In this document: one piece after another, positions 8,364 through 17,146 of the stretch
How positions within the stretch are numbered: the stretch's first letter is position 1
Layout of the letters: each line of letters starts with the position of its first letter
Assembly: GCA_903907075.1 (NCBI GenBank)
Contig: CAIVMQ010000035.1
Location: 1 to 33,298 of the forward strand
Direction: 5' to 3'
Origin: an uncultured Bacteroidia bacterium
Lineage (GTDB): Bacteria; Bacteroidota; Bacteroidia; Bacteroidales; Prolixibacteraceae
DNA: 33,298 nucleotides
Position numbers and translations under genes: made by a program
The notes under the pieces: generated by a model
Databases searched by the model: none
What the model was told of the DNA's origin: nothing
The model's input: the letters and a program-made list of their open reading frames with translations, nothing else

Positions 8364-10148
8364 CTAATATGGTTTATTAGTGCCTTGTAATAGCCACATT
8401 TTAGACCATTGATCATCGGCTGCAGGTGCCAATTTAGCAATTGCACTTGCAACATTAGTTTTATTTAAAATTGGTTCTTCAGCACCATATGGATAGCGCA
8501 CTGGAATTTGAGAACCTTTACTGCCTGAGATTAAATTAGCTCCGAAATTAGGAAGCCCTGTTCTGCGCCAATCAAACCAGAACTCAGGAGTCATGAATGT
8601 TGCCACCCATTTTTGTGTCATCAAGATGTTTAGTTTAGCAGCGTCATCGGCAGCCGAAGTGTACTTAGTTACTTGAGCAGCTAAAAATGCACTTTCACTA
8701 TAGGTTTCTAAAGCATGAGTCTGTGGATTATAAATTGTTTTACTGCCATCTACGATTCCAAATTGACGTAAACTAGCTGTTATTCCAGATTTGTAATATT
8801 CAGCTGCATCGCTGCTTGTGATCCATCCCTTTTGACGAGCCTCTGCCAAAATAAAATTTAGTTCGGCATAACTCATATAGACCGCTTTTACCAGCGGATT
8901 CGTATTTTGAGCGTATATGTCACCCAGGTATGAAACGTTTGGATTAGCAGCCTGATCGACGTAGATTCCTGCAGTGAGAGCCTTAAGAGAATTGAAATTT
9001 GTCAAGTTGGAAAGATTAAAAAGATCGGGGTAACCCATAGCAGGAGGTAAACCGACATATCTGGCAGTATCAATAACGGTATTGCCAACCTGACCAGCAG
9101 AAACATTTAATATAATCTGTCCGTCAGAAAGCTTAACATACCCTGATGCCGATCCACTTACTCTTAACTGAGAATCAACAGGTCGTATAAACGTCGTTAA
9201 ACGGGGGTCACTGTTAGTCGTTAACGCTTTGACGAAGGTCGCACAAGGTTTACGGCGGTAGTATTCTGATCTGTTATTCCAGCCCAAAGGTCCTCCAGGC
9301 CAAGCAGTATTTGAATCTGTTCCAGGATAGGAGATCGCCGCATTTTCACTGCTAGAGGTGAAAATTGGATAGGTCGATGGATTTCCAACGATTGTATTGA
9401 ATTCTGACTTCACATCAAGACCTGCTGGCTGATCCGAAAGCTTTTCAGAGAGCCTCAGTAGGTACCTTAATCGGAGTGAATTGGCAAATTTTCTCCATTT
9501 TAACACATCTCCTTGAAACATGATATCTGCAGATGCGGCTCCATCAACAGTGGTTACTGTTGAAAGCAGATCATTTGCAGATTTTAAATCCTCTATTATT
9601 CCTTTAAAGATATCTTTCTGGCTGTCGTACACAGGGGTAAAGTTTCCTTTTGCAGCTAGCATAGCTTCTGAATATGGCATGTCACCCCAAAGTGATGTCA
9701 TGAACCCAAACCAAAAGCTTCGCATAATTTGTCCTGTTGCCGTATAAAATTTTTGGTTGCCTTCAAGAATTTCATTTGCTGCATTATCAACCATATATTG
9801 GCTATTAATCAACGAGGAGTTGTATGCACTGAAATTTTGTGGACTCCAGCTAAAGGTGTTCGTCCCTGCATAGTCGATATAGTCACGCTGCATGTATTGC
9901 ATCGCTTCCGATAAGGTAATGGTACTTCCATATACATGTCCACGAATATAGTTATTTGCAGATCCGGAAAGAACAGATGTGAGAACGTATTTTATATTAA
10001 TATCGCTGGCATTGAGCATATTGGGGCTCTTGTTGATCTCTGTTAGATCCTGGCAGGATGTTGTCAGCAGAATTACAGTGGTAATGATGCTGAAAAATAT
10101 AGTTTTTAGATTTTTCATCTTTTTCGGGTTAAATTGAATTTTTTTCAT
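8364..10148 (-). CDS. susD: SusD/RagB-like outer-membrane glycan-binding lipoprotein (SusD-like_2 type)
   Basis: The protein is the surface lipoprotein lid that binds glycan over the SusC channel. The lipobox is LLTTSC with the acylated Cys at residue 32, followed by QDLTEINKSPN. Family features seen include FWFGFMTSLWGDMPYSEA, YDSQKDIFKGIIEDLKSAN and KWRKFANSLRLRYLLRLSE, plus the C-terminal FMTPEFWFDWRRTGLPN. These fit the SusD-like_2 (PF12771) branch rather than the classical SusD/RagB pair of domains. Two starts are possible: residue 1 at 10148 gives a long basic n-region, while Met11 at 10118 gives a more ordinary signal peptide. The sequence does not decide. It lies 11 bp after susC and is surely co-transcribed with it. 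Confidence 0.93.
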   Translation of the reverse strand: MKKIQFNPKKMKNLKTIFFSIITTVILLTTSCQDLTEINKSPNMLNASDINIKYVLTSVLSGSANNYIRGHVYGSTITLSEAMQYMQRDYIDYAGTNTFSWSPQNFSAYNSSLINSQYMVDNAANEILEGNQKFYTATGQIMRSFWFGFMTSLWGDMPYSEAMLAAKGNFTPVYDSQKDIFKGIIEDLKSANDLLSTVTTVDGAASADIMFQGDVLKWRKFANSLRLRYLLRLSEKLSDQPAGLDVKSEFNTIVGNPSTYPIFTSSSENAAISYPGTDSNTAWPGGPLGWNNRSEYYRRKPCATFVKALTTNSDPRLTTFIRPVDSQLRVSGSASGYVKLSDGQIILNVSAGQVGNTVIDTARYVGLPPAMGYPDLFNLSNLTNFNSLKALTAGIYVDQAANPNVSYLGDIYAQNTNPLVKAVYMSYAELNFILAEARQKGWITSSDAAEYYKSGITASLRQFGIVDGSKTIYNPQTHALETYSESAFLAAQVTKYTSAADDAAKLNILMTQKWVATFMTPEFWFDWRRTGLPNFGANLISGSKGSQIPVRYPYGAEEPILNKTNVASAIAKLAPAADDQWSKMWLLQGTNKPY

Positions 10149-10159
10149 CTCTGTCGATT

Positions 10160-13100
10160 TTAGAATGATACATTGATTTTAAAACCGGAGGGCATTATTA
10201 TCGGTGATGCATTCCAGAGAACGAATCCCTGCATTGTATTGCCGTTAAGTTGCTGATTATAGATTCCCTCAGGATCTTGATTGGTCCCGTTTGCTGCATA
10301 AAGAATAATGTTCTTCATGAATCCGGAAAGGATGATATTTTGAGCTCCCACTTTTCTTGCCCATGCAACGGGTAGCGTATATGAGAGTGCAATTTCACGG
10401 AGTTTAACAAACGTTGCATCGTGAACCCATTCTGTTTTTTGGTCAAGATAAAAGTATCCACCTGTAGGCTGGAAGACATCGTATGATTTAATAATTTTTG
10501 TCCCGGCAGCTCCGAAATTCTCTTTGTAACCACCTGCACCATCTGATATTACACCCGGGAAAAAGGCCCCTTCGTCATATAAACTTCCCGCGTAAGCAAA
10601 TCCACCCAGATCTTTAGTCCTTCCACCAACCCAGACGTTGTCCTGGTACTTTGCAGGATTAGATTTGATCTCGTTGGCCAAAGCATTCATATCACCGTTA
10701 AAGGAGTTGTTGTCCAGGATACCAGAAAATGTGCTGGCACTTTTATCCCCTTTGGTTTTGTAATAATCAACTTTCCCACCCCTGGCTAATCGCAAGGTTG
10801 TTTCATCCATGTATTTTCCACCTTGTCTCCAGTCAAAGCTTAAAGAGAGTGTGAATCTTTTATAGTTCAGACTAGTCTGCAGTCCAACCATGAAATCGTT
10901 CATGTAACTTCCGATCTTGTCGCCTCCGGCAGGACCATTCTGCAATTTTCCGTTTGCATCAAGTAATGACCATCCCTTGTAAGGACCATCTGCTACTCTT
11001 TTATCAGCTGTCCCATAGAATGTGCCAATATAATCGCCCACTTTAGTCCAAGCATAAACTTCGCGACTTGCCCAATTTAAGAACTGTTTAATTCCTGGAG
11101 TTAACTCTACCAATTTACTTCTTTCCTTGGTGAAATTAGCTGACACGTCCCAGGTGAAATCTTTTGTTTTCACAGGAACAGCATTTATCCCAATTTCAAG
11201 TCCAGTATTCTCAACATTACCAGCATTGATAGTTGCTGATCCATAACCCGACATCGATGATGTTGCTGCATTCAGAATTTGGTTTTTGTTTTGTACTTTG
11301 TAATAGGTAAAGTCAAAGCCGAGCCGATTCTTAAAGAATGAGACATCGGTGCCAATCTCAAATGAGTTTGCTATCTCAGGTTTTAGGTTGATATTTGGCA
11401 AACTTCCCGGCACAGAATAGGTTGTGCTAGGCCCCCATGATCCTTGATTCAGAACTGTCGCAATTGCATAAGGATTTGTATCCTTACCTACTTGTGATAA
11501 ACCTGTTCTAACCTTTAAAAGAGAGACCCATTCTGGCAGGGTAACCATCTCATTGACCAATGCACTTAACGAAGCCGACGGGTAGAAATATGATCTATTG
11601 GCAGCAGGAAGTGTACTTGACCAGTCGTTCCTTGCCGTTGCATCCAAATAGATCATGTTATTATAACTAAGGTTAACTAAGCCATAAACACTGTAAATAT
11701 TTTTTTTGTAGGTATTATCAGAATAACTAAGACTGCTTCTGTTTACGTTCGAAAGGGTGTAAAGACCCGCTAGAACAAGTGCATCACCACCACCATACAT
11801 TGAATAGTTTCGTTGCGTCATAAGGTTACCTCCAACAGAAGGAGCAATTTCAAATTTCCCAATCTTCTTTTTGTAGGAGACAAGGACATCGGCATTCATC
11901 TCTCTGGCATTGTCGATTTGCTCGTTATACATACCATTTGCTCTGTTGTTTCCTCCACCATCACCACCATAACTCGACCAAGGCTGTCTATATGTTCTTT
12001 TGTTGTTATTAGTGCTAAACGAATAGCGGGCCATAGCCTTTAAATCGGAAAGAATCTGGTAGTCGAGTTTCATGTTTCCCATACCTCTTAAACGGTTAAA
12101 TCCGTCCTTCAACTCATTCGCAGCAAACCATGGATTGTCGTAATTTGTACTTACTCCTTTTTGCAGAACATTAGGCGTTTTCCAATAATCTTTAAGATCA
12201 TTTATATTCACGTGAGGAGGAGTTTGGTAAAGTGCCATATACTGACTATCGCCTCCGTTTTTGACAGGATAGTTATCGGAATTGGGGTTTTCAATATCCA
12301 GATTGGCCGATAGTTTTACTTTTGTGTTGATGTCATAGGTAATGGCCATATTCACTCCATTCCGATGTAACTCAGTGCCTGGATAGGTACCTGTAGCACT
12401 CAAATTAGAGAGTGATAGTCTGTAAGTTCCCCTGTCAAATGCACCACTTACGCTTGCATTTAATACTTTTTCTGCTCCAGTTTGAAAATAATCCTGTAGG
12501 GCATTATTGTAAAATTTCAAGGGTTGAGCAACACCCTTAGTGTTCCACTGAATAGCCGAAGTTCCTGCTTCGGGGCCATTCCACTGTTGGTATGAGCTTT
12601 CATTTAAAACGCCACTAATACCTGTTGTGAACCTATTTTGAAGTTCCATAAATTTGTAGGGAACCGAATAGGTTGATCCAATACTTACATCTACACCTAT
12701 TCCGTTGGTAACCTTTTTACCTGCCTTACTAGTAATAATAATAACTCCAGCACCAGCTCTAGATCCATAAAGTGCAGCAGCACTAGGGCCTTTGAGTACA
12801 GTAACGCTCTCGATATTTTCTGGCGCAAGATCCTTCATAACCCGTTGATCACCACTCGGAACCCCGTCTACAACGACTAATGGATTGTTATTGCCTGCAA
12901 GTGAGGTAATCCCTCGGATATTGACAAACGTTTCAGAGTTGACATCATTCGAAGTATTGGTGATTTTTACCCCTGACATTTTCCCCTGGAGTGCACCAAG
13001 CAGGTCCTTCTGAGGAACACGCAGCAGCTGATCAGATTTTACTTCTCCTACTGAATAGCCCAGTGCCTTTTTCTCCCTTTTAATACCAAGAGCCGTAACC

Positions 13101-13741
13101 ACTACGTCCTTAATCGCAATACTTGATTCTCCTAAAACTACATCACCAATATTTTTGCCGGTATAGGCAACTTCTTTTGACTCTAATCCAATAAATGAGA
13201 AGACAATCGTTTTCGCATCAGCAGGTAATGTTAATTGGTATCTACCTTCTAGATCAGTGACTATGCCAGTTGTGGTCCCTTTAACAAATACGGATACCCC
13301 TGGCAATGCCAATCCTGATTGGTCGGTTACCTTACCTGAGACTTTGCGGTTGTCTTGAGCGGGCATTACCGGATCTGTTGTTCCTGTTGGTTTTACAACA
13401 ATATACCGATCAATAACTTTGTATTCTAATCCGGTCTTCGCTAATATTTGATCAAGAATTTCTGTTACTTGAGCGTCTTTAGCCTCAACTGAAACGGTCT
13501 CTTTCGATTTTACTTCCTCCTTTTTAAAGTAAAAATAAAATTCGCTCTGATCTTCAATTTGTCTAAATACATCGATTAAAGAGGAGTTTTTAATCGATAA
13601 ATTAAGCTTCGTGCTTTGCGAATAATTCGGTGCACTGATAGCAACGACAGTCGTAAATAGCAGAATAGCTGTTAGTTTCAGAATTCGCAAGGTTTTAATC
13701 CATGGTCGTTCTCCACCATGGATAAGTCGATACATTTTCAT
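10160..13741 (-). CDS. susC: SusC/RagA-like TonB-linked outer-membrane transporter with STN signalling domain
   Basis: This 1193-residue protein imports glycan fragments across the outer membrane using TonB energy. The order is: an atypical long signal (MKMYRLIHGGERPW, then TAILLFTTVVAISAPNYSQ); an STN (secretin/TonB N-terminal) domain at ~45-115; a carboxypeptidase-D-regulatory-like beta-sandwich at ~132-215 (VSGKVTDQSGLALPGVSVFV); a TonB-dependent plug at ~225-345 (NIRGI, NPLVVVDGVP, SVTVLKGPSAAALYGSRAG); then a 22-strand barrel ending in Phe (INVSF), as is normal for outer-membrane proteins. The STN domain normally contacts a FecR anti-sigma factor, and a FecR and ECF sigma pair lies directly upstream. 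A perfect 9-bp hairpin is encoded in codons 7-15. Confidence 0.96.
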   Translation of the reverse strand: MKMYRLIHGGERPWIKTLRILKLTAILLFTTVVAISAPNYSQSTKLNLSIKNSSLIDVFRQIEDQSEFYFYFKKEEVKSKETVSVEAKDAQVTEILDQILAKTGLEYKVIDRYIVVKPTGTTDPVMPAQDNRKVSGKVTDQSGLALPGVSVFVKGTTTGIVTDLEGRYQLTLPADAKTIVFSFIGLESKEVAYTGKNIGDVVLGESSIAIKDVVVTALGIKREKKALGYSVGEVKSDQLLRVPQKDLLGALQGKMSGVKITNTSNDVNSETFVNIRGITSLAGNNNPLVVVDGVPSGDQRVMKDLAPENIESVTVLKGPSAAALYGSRAGAGVIIITSKAGKKVTNGIGVDVSIGSTYSVPYKFMELQNRFTTGISGVLNESSYQQWNGPEAGTSAIQWNTKGVAQPLKFYNNALQDYFQTGAEKVLNASVSGAFDRGTYRLSLSNLSATGTYPGTELHRNGVNMAITYDINTKVKLSANLDIENPNSDNYPVKNGGDSQYMALYQTPPHVNINDLKDYWKTPNVLQKGVSTNYDNPWFAANELKDGFNRLRGMGNMKLDYQILSDLKAMARYSFSTNNNKRTYRQPWSSYGGDGGGNNRANGMYNEQIDNAREMNADVLVSYKKKIGKFEIAPSVGGNLMTQRNYSMYGGGDALVLAGLYTLSNVNRSSLSYSDNTYKKNIYSVYGLVNLSYNNMIYLDATARNDWSSTLPAANRSYFYPSASLSALVNEMVTLPEWVSLLKVRTGLSQVGKDTNPYAIATVLNQGSWGPSTTYSVPGSLPNINLKPEIANSFEIGTDVSFFKNRLGFDFTYYKVQNKNQILNAATSSMSGYGSATINAGNVENTGLEIGINAVPVKTKDFTWDVSANFTKERSKLVELTPGIKQFLNWASREVYAWTKVGDYIGTFYGTADKRVADGPYKGWSLLDANGKLQNGPAGGDKIGSYMNDFMVGLQTSLNYKRFTLSLSFDWRQGGKYMDETTLRLARGGKVDYYKTKGDKSASTFSGILDNNSFNGDMNALANEIKSNPAKYQDNVWVGGRTKDLGGFAYAGSLYDEGAFFPGVISDGAGGYKENFGAAGTKIIKSYDVFQPTGGYFYLDQKTEWVHDATFVKLREIALSYTLPVAWARKVGAQNIILSGFMKNIILYAANGTNQDPEGIYNQQLNGNTMQGFVLWNASPIIMPSGFKINVSF
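13698..13723 (-). promoter_or_regulatory. Perfect 9-bp stem hairpin inside the susC 5' coding region
   Basis: Arms ATCCATGGT (13698-13706) and ACCATGGAT (13715-13723) are exact reverse complements separated by 8 nt. They fall in codons 7-15 of susC (IHGGERPWI), 18 nt after the start. A structure at this place could influence translation initiation or mRNA stability. Function is inferred only. Confidence 0.4.
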
Positions 13742-13902
13742 AGATTCTTTTGATTTAAATTTAATTGATTAGTTTGTTTTAATTGGTTGCATTTGTGGGG
13801 ATGGGTCGAACATCCTGATCATAATTTTTAATTTTTAGTTTTTTCATAGGCATTTATTTGGTTTGTTGGTTCGTGGTTATTTAGGTTAGGCCTAATGAAA
13901 CT

Positions 13903-14910
13903 CTATGATCGATTGTAAATAATTATTTTGTCTTTACCTGTGGTATTTATTTCATGCTTAAATCGTATTGGAGCAAGCATTTGCAACGCTTGCATAATCT
14001 GGTCGACAGGCTTGTTTTTTAGTATGGTTCCAGTAAATCGATGTGATTTAAGTCGCTCATCGTCAAAGCTTATCTTCACATTAAACCAGCGATCTAGTTT
14101 ATTCGCTATCTGTTCTAATGGTTCGTCGTCAAAAAATAGGCGTCCTTCAATCCAATCTTTGTAAAACTTAGTATTGACATCCCGGATCGCAATACTTGAA
14201 TTATTTTTATTCTTTGTCGCTAATTGCCCCGGAACAAGATTGATGATATTTTCCCCGTCAAGACTCTGTGCATTCACCTTCCCTTCAACTAAAGTGACTA
14301 AGGTCTCTTGGTCATCCTGGTATGCAGAGATATTAAAAGAAGTTCCAAGGACTTGTATTTTAAGATCGGAAGAATTAACGATAAACGGCTTATTGACCAT
14401 TTTGGCGACTTCAAAATACGCTTCACCATTAATAGAAACTGAGCGATTATCTAAAGCAAACTGTTCCGGATACCTTAACGTTGTTCCGGAATTTAAATAG
14501 ATCTTTGTTCCATCACTTAAGGTTACCTGACTCATTTGACCAAAAGGGACTTTAATTTCTGAATACCTAATATCTTTTACATTTTTCTCAAACGAGGAAA
14601 GAGGCTTTAATAGCGTACCGGAAATAAAAGCAATAAGAATTATTGCGGCATATTTAAATGCAGAATTCAACTTGTAAAATCTACTCTTCTTTATTTCACG
14701 TTCAATCTTTTTCCAAGACAGGTCACTTTGACCAGGAGTAATTAATCCAACTTCGCCTAATCGCGTATTGATTTGTTTCACTTTATTGAATTCTTTTAAA
14801 TATTTTTCATTCGAGATTAGCTGGTCAAAGTCAGCTAATTCGCTCTTAGGCATTTCGTTGTGTATTTTATTGGCGAATTGGTCCCAATAAGGGTTTTGCT
14901 CTTCTATCAT
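13903..14910 (-). CDS. FecR-family anti-sigma factor
   Basis: This 335-residue inner-membrane regulator holds the ECF sigma factor and receives the signal from SusC. Residues 1-82 are the cytoplasmic anti-sigma region (YWDQFANKIHNEM; SWKKIEREIKK). A transmembrane helix spans ~84-101 (FKYAAIILIAFISGTLL). The periplasmic FecR domain follows at ~115-215, with VPFGQMSQVTLSDGTKIYLN and GEAYFEVAK. A DUF4974-type domain occupies ~250-330 (LFFDDEPLEQIANKLDRWF; FTGTILKNKPVDQIMQAL), which is thought to meet the STN domain of the transducer. It sits 152 bp downstream of the sigma gene and 161 bp upstream of susC. Confidence 0.94.
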   Translation of the reverse strand: MIEEQNPYWDQFANKIHNEMPKSELADFDQLISNEKYLKEFNKVKQINTRLGEVGLITPGQSDLSWKKIEREIKKSRFYKLNSAFKYAAIILIAFISGTLLKPLSSFEKNVKDIRYSEIKVPFGQMSQVTLSDGTKIYLNSGTTLRYPEQFALDNRSVSINGEAYFEVAKMVNKPFIVNSSDLKIQVLGTSFNISAYQDDQETLVTLVEGKVNAQSLDGENIINLVPGQLATKNKNNSSIAIRDVNTKFYKDWIEGRLFFDDEPLEQIANKLDRWFNVKISFDDERLKSHRFTGTILKNKPVDQIMQALQMLAPIRFKHEINTTGKDKIIIYNRS

Positions 14911-15062
14911 TTTTTCTATAAGTTCAATATAATGTATGACGAAATATTATACGTATAGGGTGACAGACAACAATGGCTGTTCCTAAAAGAATTAGATGAA
15001 AATAGGATACTGAGTATGCAGGTGTTTAGTAGAACACTGAAATGAGATTAGAACCTGTTTTA

Positions 15063-15614
15063 TTAAATCTTTGCCAAAAATAGAAGCTGGATGGTTTTTG
15101 GGTCTAGTTCTTCCTTTAGGAAACGATACGCACGACCAATTTGTGTTTTTACGGTGTTGATAGAAATCTGCAGTTTAATTGCGATTTCAGCATACGAATA
15201 AGACTCAAAAATTGCAAGCTCGAGAATGCGACGACGTTGCTCAGGTATCTTTTCTAAGGCTAGATATAGCCTGGCATAATCATCCAGCTCTTCTATGACT
15301 TCATCACTAGGCACATCCGGAATCGAACTTATATCGAGCTGTATACCCCATTTTTTCTTTCTGAAATTGTCAATTAACTGATTGCGTAACATTAAAAAAA
15401 GATAGGCCTTAACTGATTTATCTATGATAATTTCAGTTCGTTTAGTCCATAACTTTATAAAGCAGTCAGAAACTAATTCTTCAAGCCCAGAGGTATTCGG
15501 ATAGTTTTTTTTGACGAAAATAATCATGGGGTAATAATAACGACTATGTAATACCTTTAAGGATTGGGTATCGTCATTTTTGATTTTATTCCATAATATT
15601 AAATCATTTGTCAT
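15063..15614 (-). CDS. ECF-type RNA polymerase sigma factor
   Basis: This 183-residue sigma factor has region 2 at ~22-90 (YYPMIIFVKKNYPN; LEELVSDCFIKLWTKR; KAYLFLMLRNQLIDNFRKK) and region 4 at ~118-170 (ALEKIPEQRRRILELAIFES, YSYAEIAIKLQISINTVKTQ). The two are joined by a short acidic linker. There is no region 1 or 3, so it is of the ECF class. Together with the FecR gene and STN-containing SusC directly downstream, it forms the standard Bacteroidota cell-surface signalling set. The likely target is the susC promoter, since the 161-bp gap before susC lacks a TAnnTTTG box. Confidence 0.95.
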   Translation of the reverse strand: MTNDLILWNKIKNDDTQSLKVLHSRYYYPMIIFVKKNYPNTSGLEELVSDCFIKLWTKRTEIIIDKSVKAYLFLMLRNQLIDNFRKKKWGIQLDISSIPDVPSDEVIEELDDYARLYLALEKIPEQRRRILELAIFESYSYAEIAIKLQISINTVKTQIGRAYRFLKEELDPKTIQLLFLAKI

Positions 15615-15674
15615 CTATTCTAATTCTTGCGTGCTTAGCCGTTAGTCTATCCCTTGCCAAAGTGTGGTAATTTT

Positions 15675-15682
15675 CAAAGATA
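15675..15682 (-). promoter_or_regulatory. Possible -7 box (TATCTTTG) for the ECF sigma gene
   Basis: TATCTTTG on the minus strand fits TAnnTTTG and lies 60 bp upstream of the sigma gene start. A TTTG occurs 13 bp further upstream (15695-15698), closer than the usual 17-20. This would let the housekeeping sigma factor make the regulator. Confidence 0.4.
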
Positions 15683-15790
15683 TAAGAATTATTTTCAAAG
15701 TAACTAAATAGAGTAAATTTTATAACCGTATTTTATACTTCTATTTTGCTATCTCTCGTATCTAATTGGGGTCTCTAATTTTTATTCCTT

Positions 15791-17143
15791 TCACTTAATG
15801 GACGATTTTACTAATTCCAGATTGTGTCTTCTAATAAGTGATTTAGCGGAGGTATTTAGCTGATTCAAAAACTTAGGCTTATCTTGTACCCGGGTTTGCT
15901 TTTGGTTTATCTCACCCATCAGACTCCAGTTGCGCGTGGTTGCGGAGATGGGTTCTGTGGCTTTTAAATCATAACGGGTAAAATCAATCACCATCTCCGG
16001 CACTTTCTTGCTCTCGCTGCCCAATAATGCAAGTCGATAGTTTTTATTCATAAACCACCGAATTTTCATTCCGGCATCAGATCCTCCGATACCCGAACCA
16101 ATCTCTTCAAAGCGATAATTAAAGTCGTTGTTTTTATAGTGATTTCTCCAGATAAGTCCGAATTCTCCCTGTGTAATAAATTGGGTGTCAGGCCAGCGTT
16201 TTTTAATTTTGTTAAGCCAGTGTGTGAGACCAGCAACATCAATTGGCAAAGAGATTTCCCAACAGTTGGTCACCCATGCAAATCCGTTTAAATCAAATCC
16301 TCGATCAAATTGAATGGCTGTTGAATGAAGCATCTCTTTAATACCTATCTCTTCGCCATATTTATAAAGGGTTTCAATAGGACCAACACCCATGCGCGAA
16401 TTAAATCCTCCGGTGCCACCGGCTCTGCGGGCAGCCAGAAAATCCATACTCCATCCATCAAGATTTACACAATCGATAAAGTCGGAGCTTCCTTGTGCGG
16501 GTTTGCAAAAGTGCTCCGTTGAAGGATAGTAGGGGTAGCAGATTGATCCATCACCATCTTGGTTGTCGATAGCATATTGACTCCAAATATTCCCCTGACA
16601 AACGTGAATACCCTCTTCTTTTGCTAAGAATTCAAGGTTGGGAGCGGAAAGGAATCCTGCCACAACGCTGTTTGGCCGGTATCCTTGACCAACAATCTCT
16701 GAAACTCGTGCTAGACCATCATGAAGATCTTTGTTTACTTGCTCTGTCGAATTATAGGCATTGGCAAAATAGGCACCCGGAATAAATGTGATCTCATCGC
16801 CATATTTTGTGTGGTACCCCACGACAAGTTCTCTAATCTTACGGTAATTGAAGGAGGTGTCATGCAGGGCCAGCCAACTGAATGCCCAGGTTATCCTTGC
16901 CCCAGGATACCCTGTTTCGATGGCTGTTCTGAATTTTATCGCCTGTGATGGGGTGTGCTGCTTTCGTTCGTCTTCACCTACATTCTTATCCCTGGCTACC
17001 TCAATCTGGTTAACCCGAACTACGGTATTGAATGTTAGAAACCGATGCCCAAGCAGTTTTTTTTGTTCGATCTCTTTTTTAGAACTCCCTTGGACCACTA
17101 ATGTAAGAAGGAGAAGGCAATAGGAGAGGATAGTTATTCTCAT
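15791..17143 (-). CDS. Secreted DUF3863-like protein of the utilisation locus, function unknown
   Basis: This 450-residue protein starts with a signal peptide (ITILSYCLLLLTLVVQGSS). The body has repeated Trp/aromatic-rich stretches typical of a barrel carbohydrate-active protein: ARITWAFSWLALHD (~83-96), ITFIPGAYFANAYNS (~118-132), LAKEEGIHVCQGNIWSQYAI (~173-192) and TQFITQGEFGLIWRNHY (~325-341). From memory it resembles Bacteroides proteins with DUF3863 (and DUF3864), whose layout recalls polysaccharide-deacetylase-like TIM barrels. No catalytic residue can be named with confidence. It starts 3 bp after the upstream gene ends, so the two are one operon and probably act on the same glycan in the periplasm. 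The family name is tentative. Confidence 0.55.
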   Translation of the reverse strand: MRITILSYCLLLLTLVVQGSSKKEIEQKKLLGHRFLTFNTVVRVNQIEVARDKNVGEDERKQHTPSQAIKFRTAIETGYPGARITWAFSWLALHDTSFNYRKIRELVVGYHTKYGDEITFIPGAYFANAYNSTEQVNKDLHDGLARVSEIVGQGYRPNSVVAGFLSAPNLEFLAKEEGIHVCQGNIWSQYAIDNQDGDGSICYPYYPSTEHFCKPAQGSSDFIDCVNLDGWSMDFLAARRAGGTGGFNSRMGVGPIETLYKYGEEIGIKEMLHSTAIQFDRGFDLNGFAWVTNCWEISLPIDVAGLTHWLNKIKKRWPDTQFITQGEFGLIWRNHYKNNDFNYRFEEIGSGIGGSDAGMKIRWFMNKNYRLALLGSESKKVPEMVIDFTRYDLKATEPISATTRNWSLMGEINQKQTRVQDKPKFLNQLNTSAKSLIRRHNLELVKSSIK

Positions 17144-17146
17144 TTT

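Noticed and set aside
13886..13895. Palindrome TTAGGCCTAA before susC as an ECF operator
   Set aside because: An isolated 10-bp palindrome close to the fecR stop; nothing ties it to a promoter.
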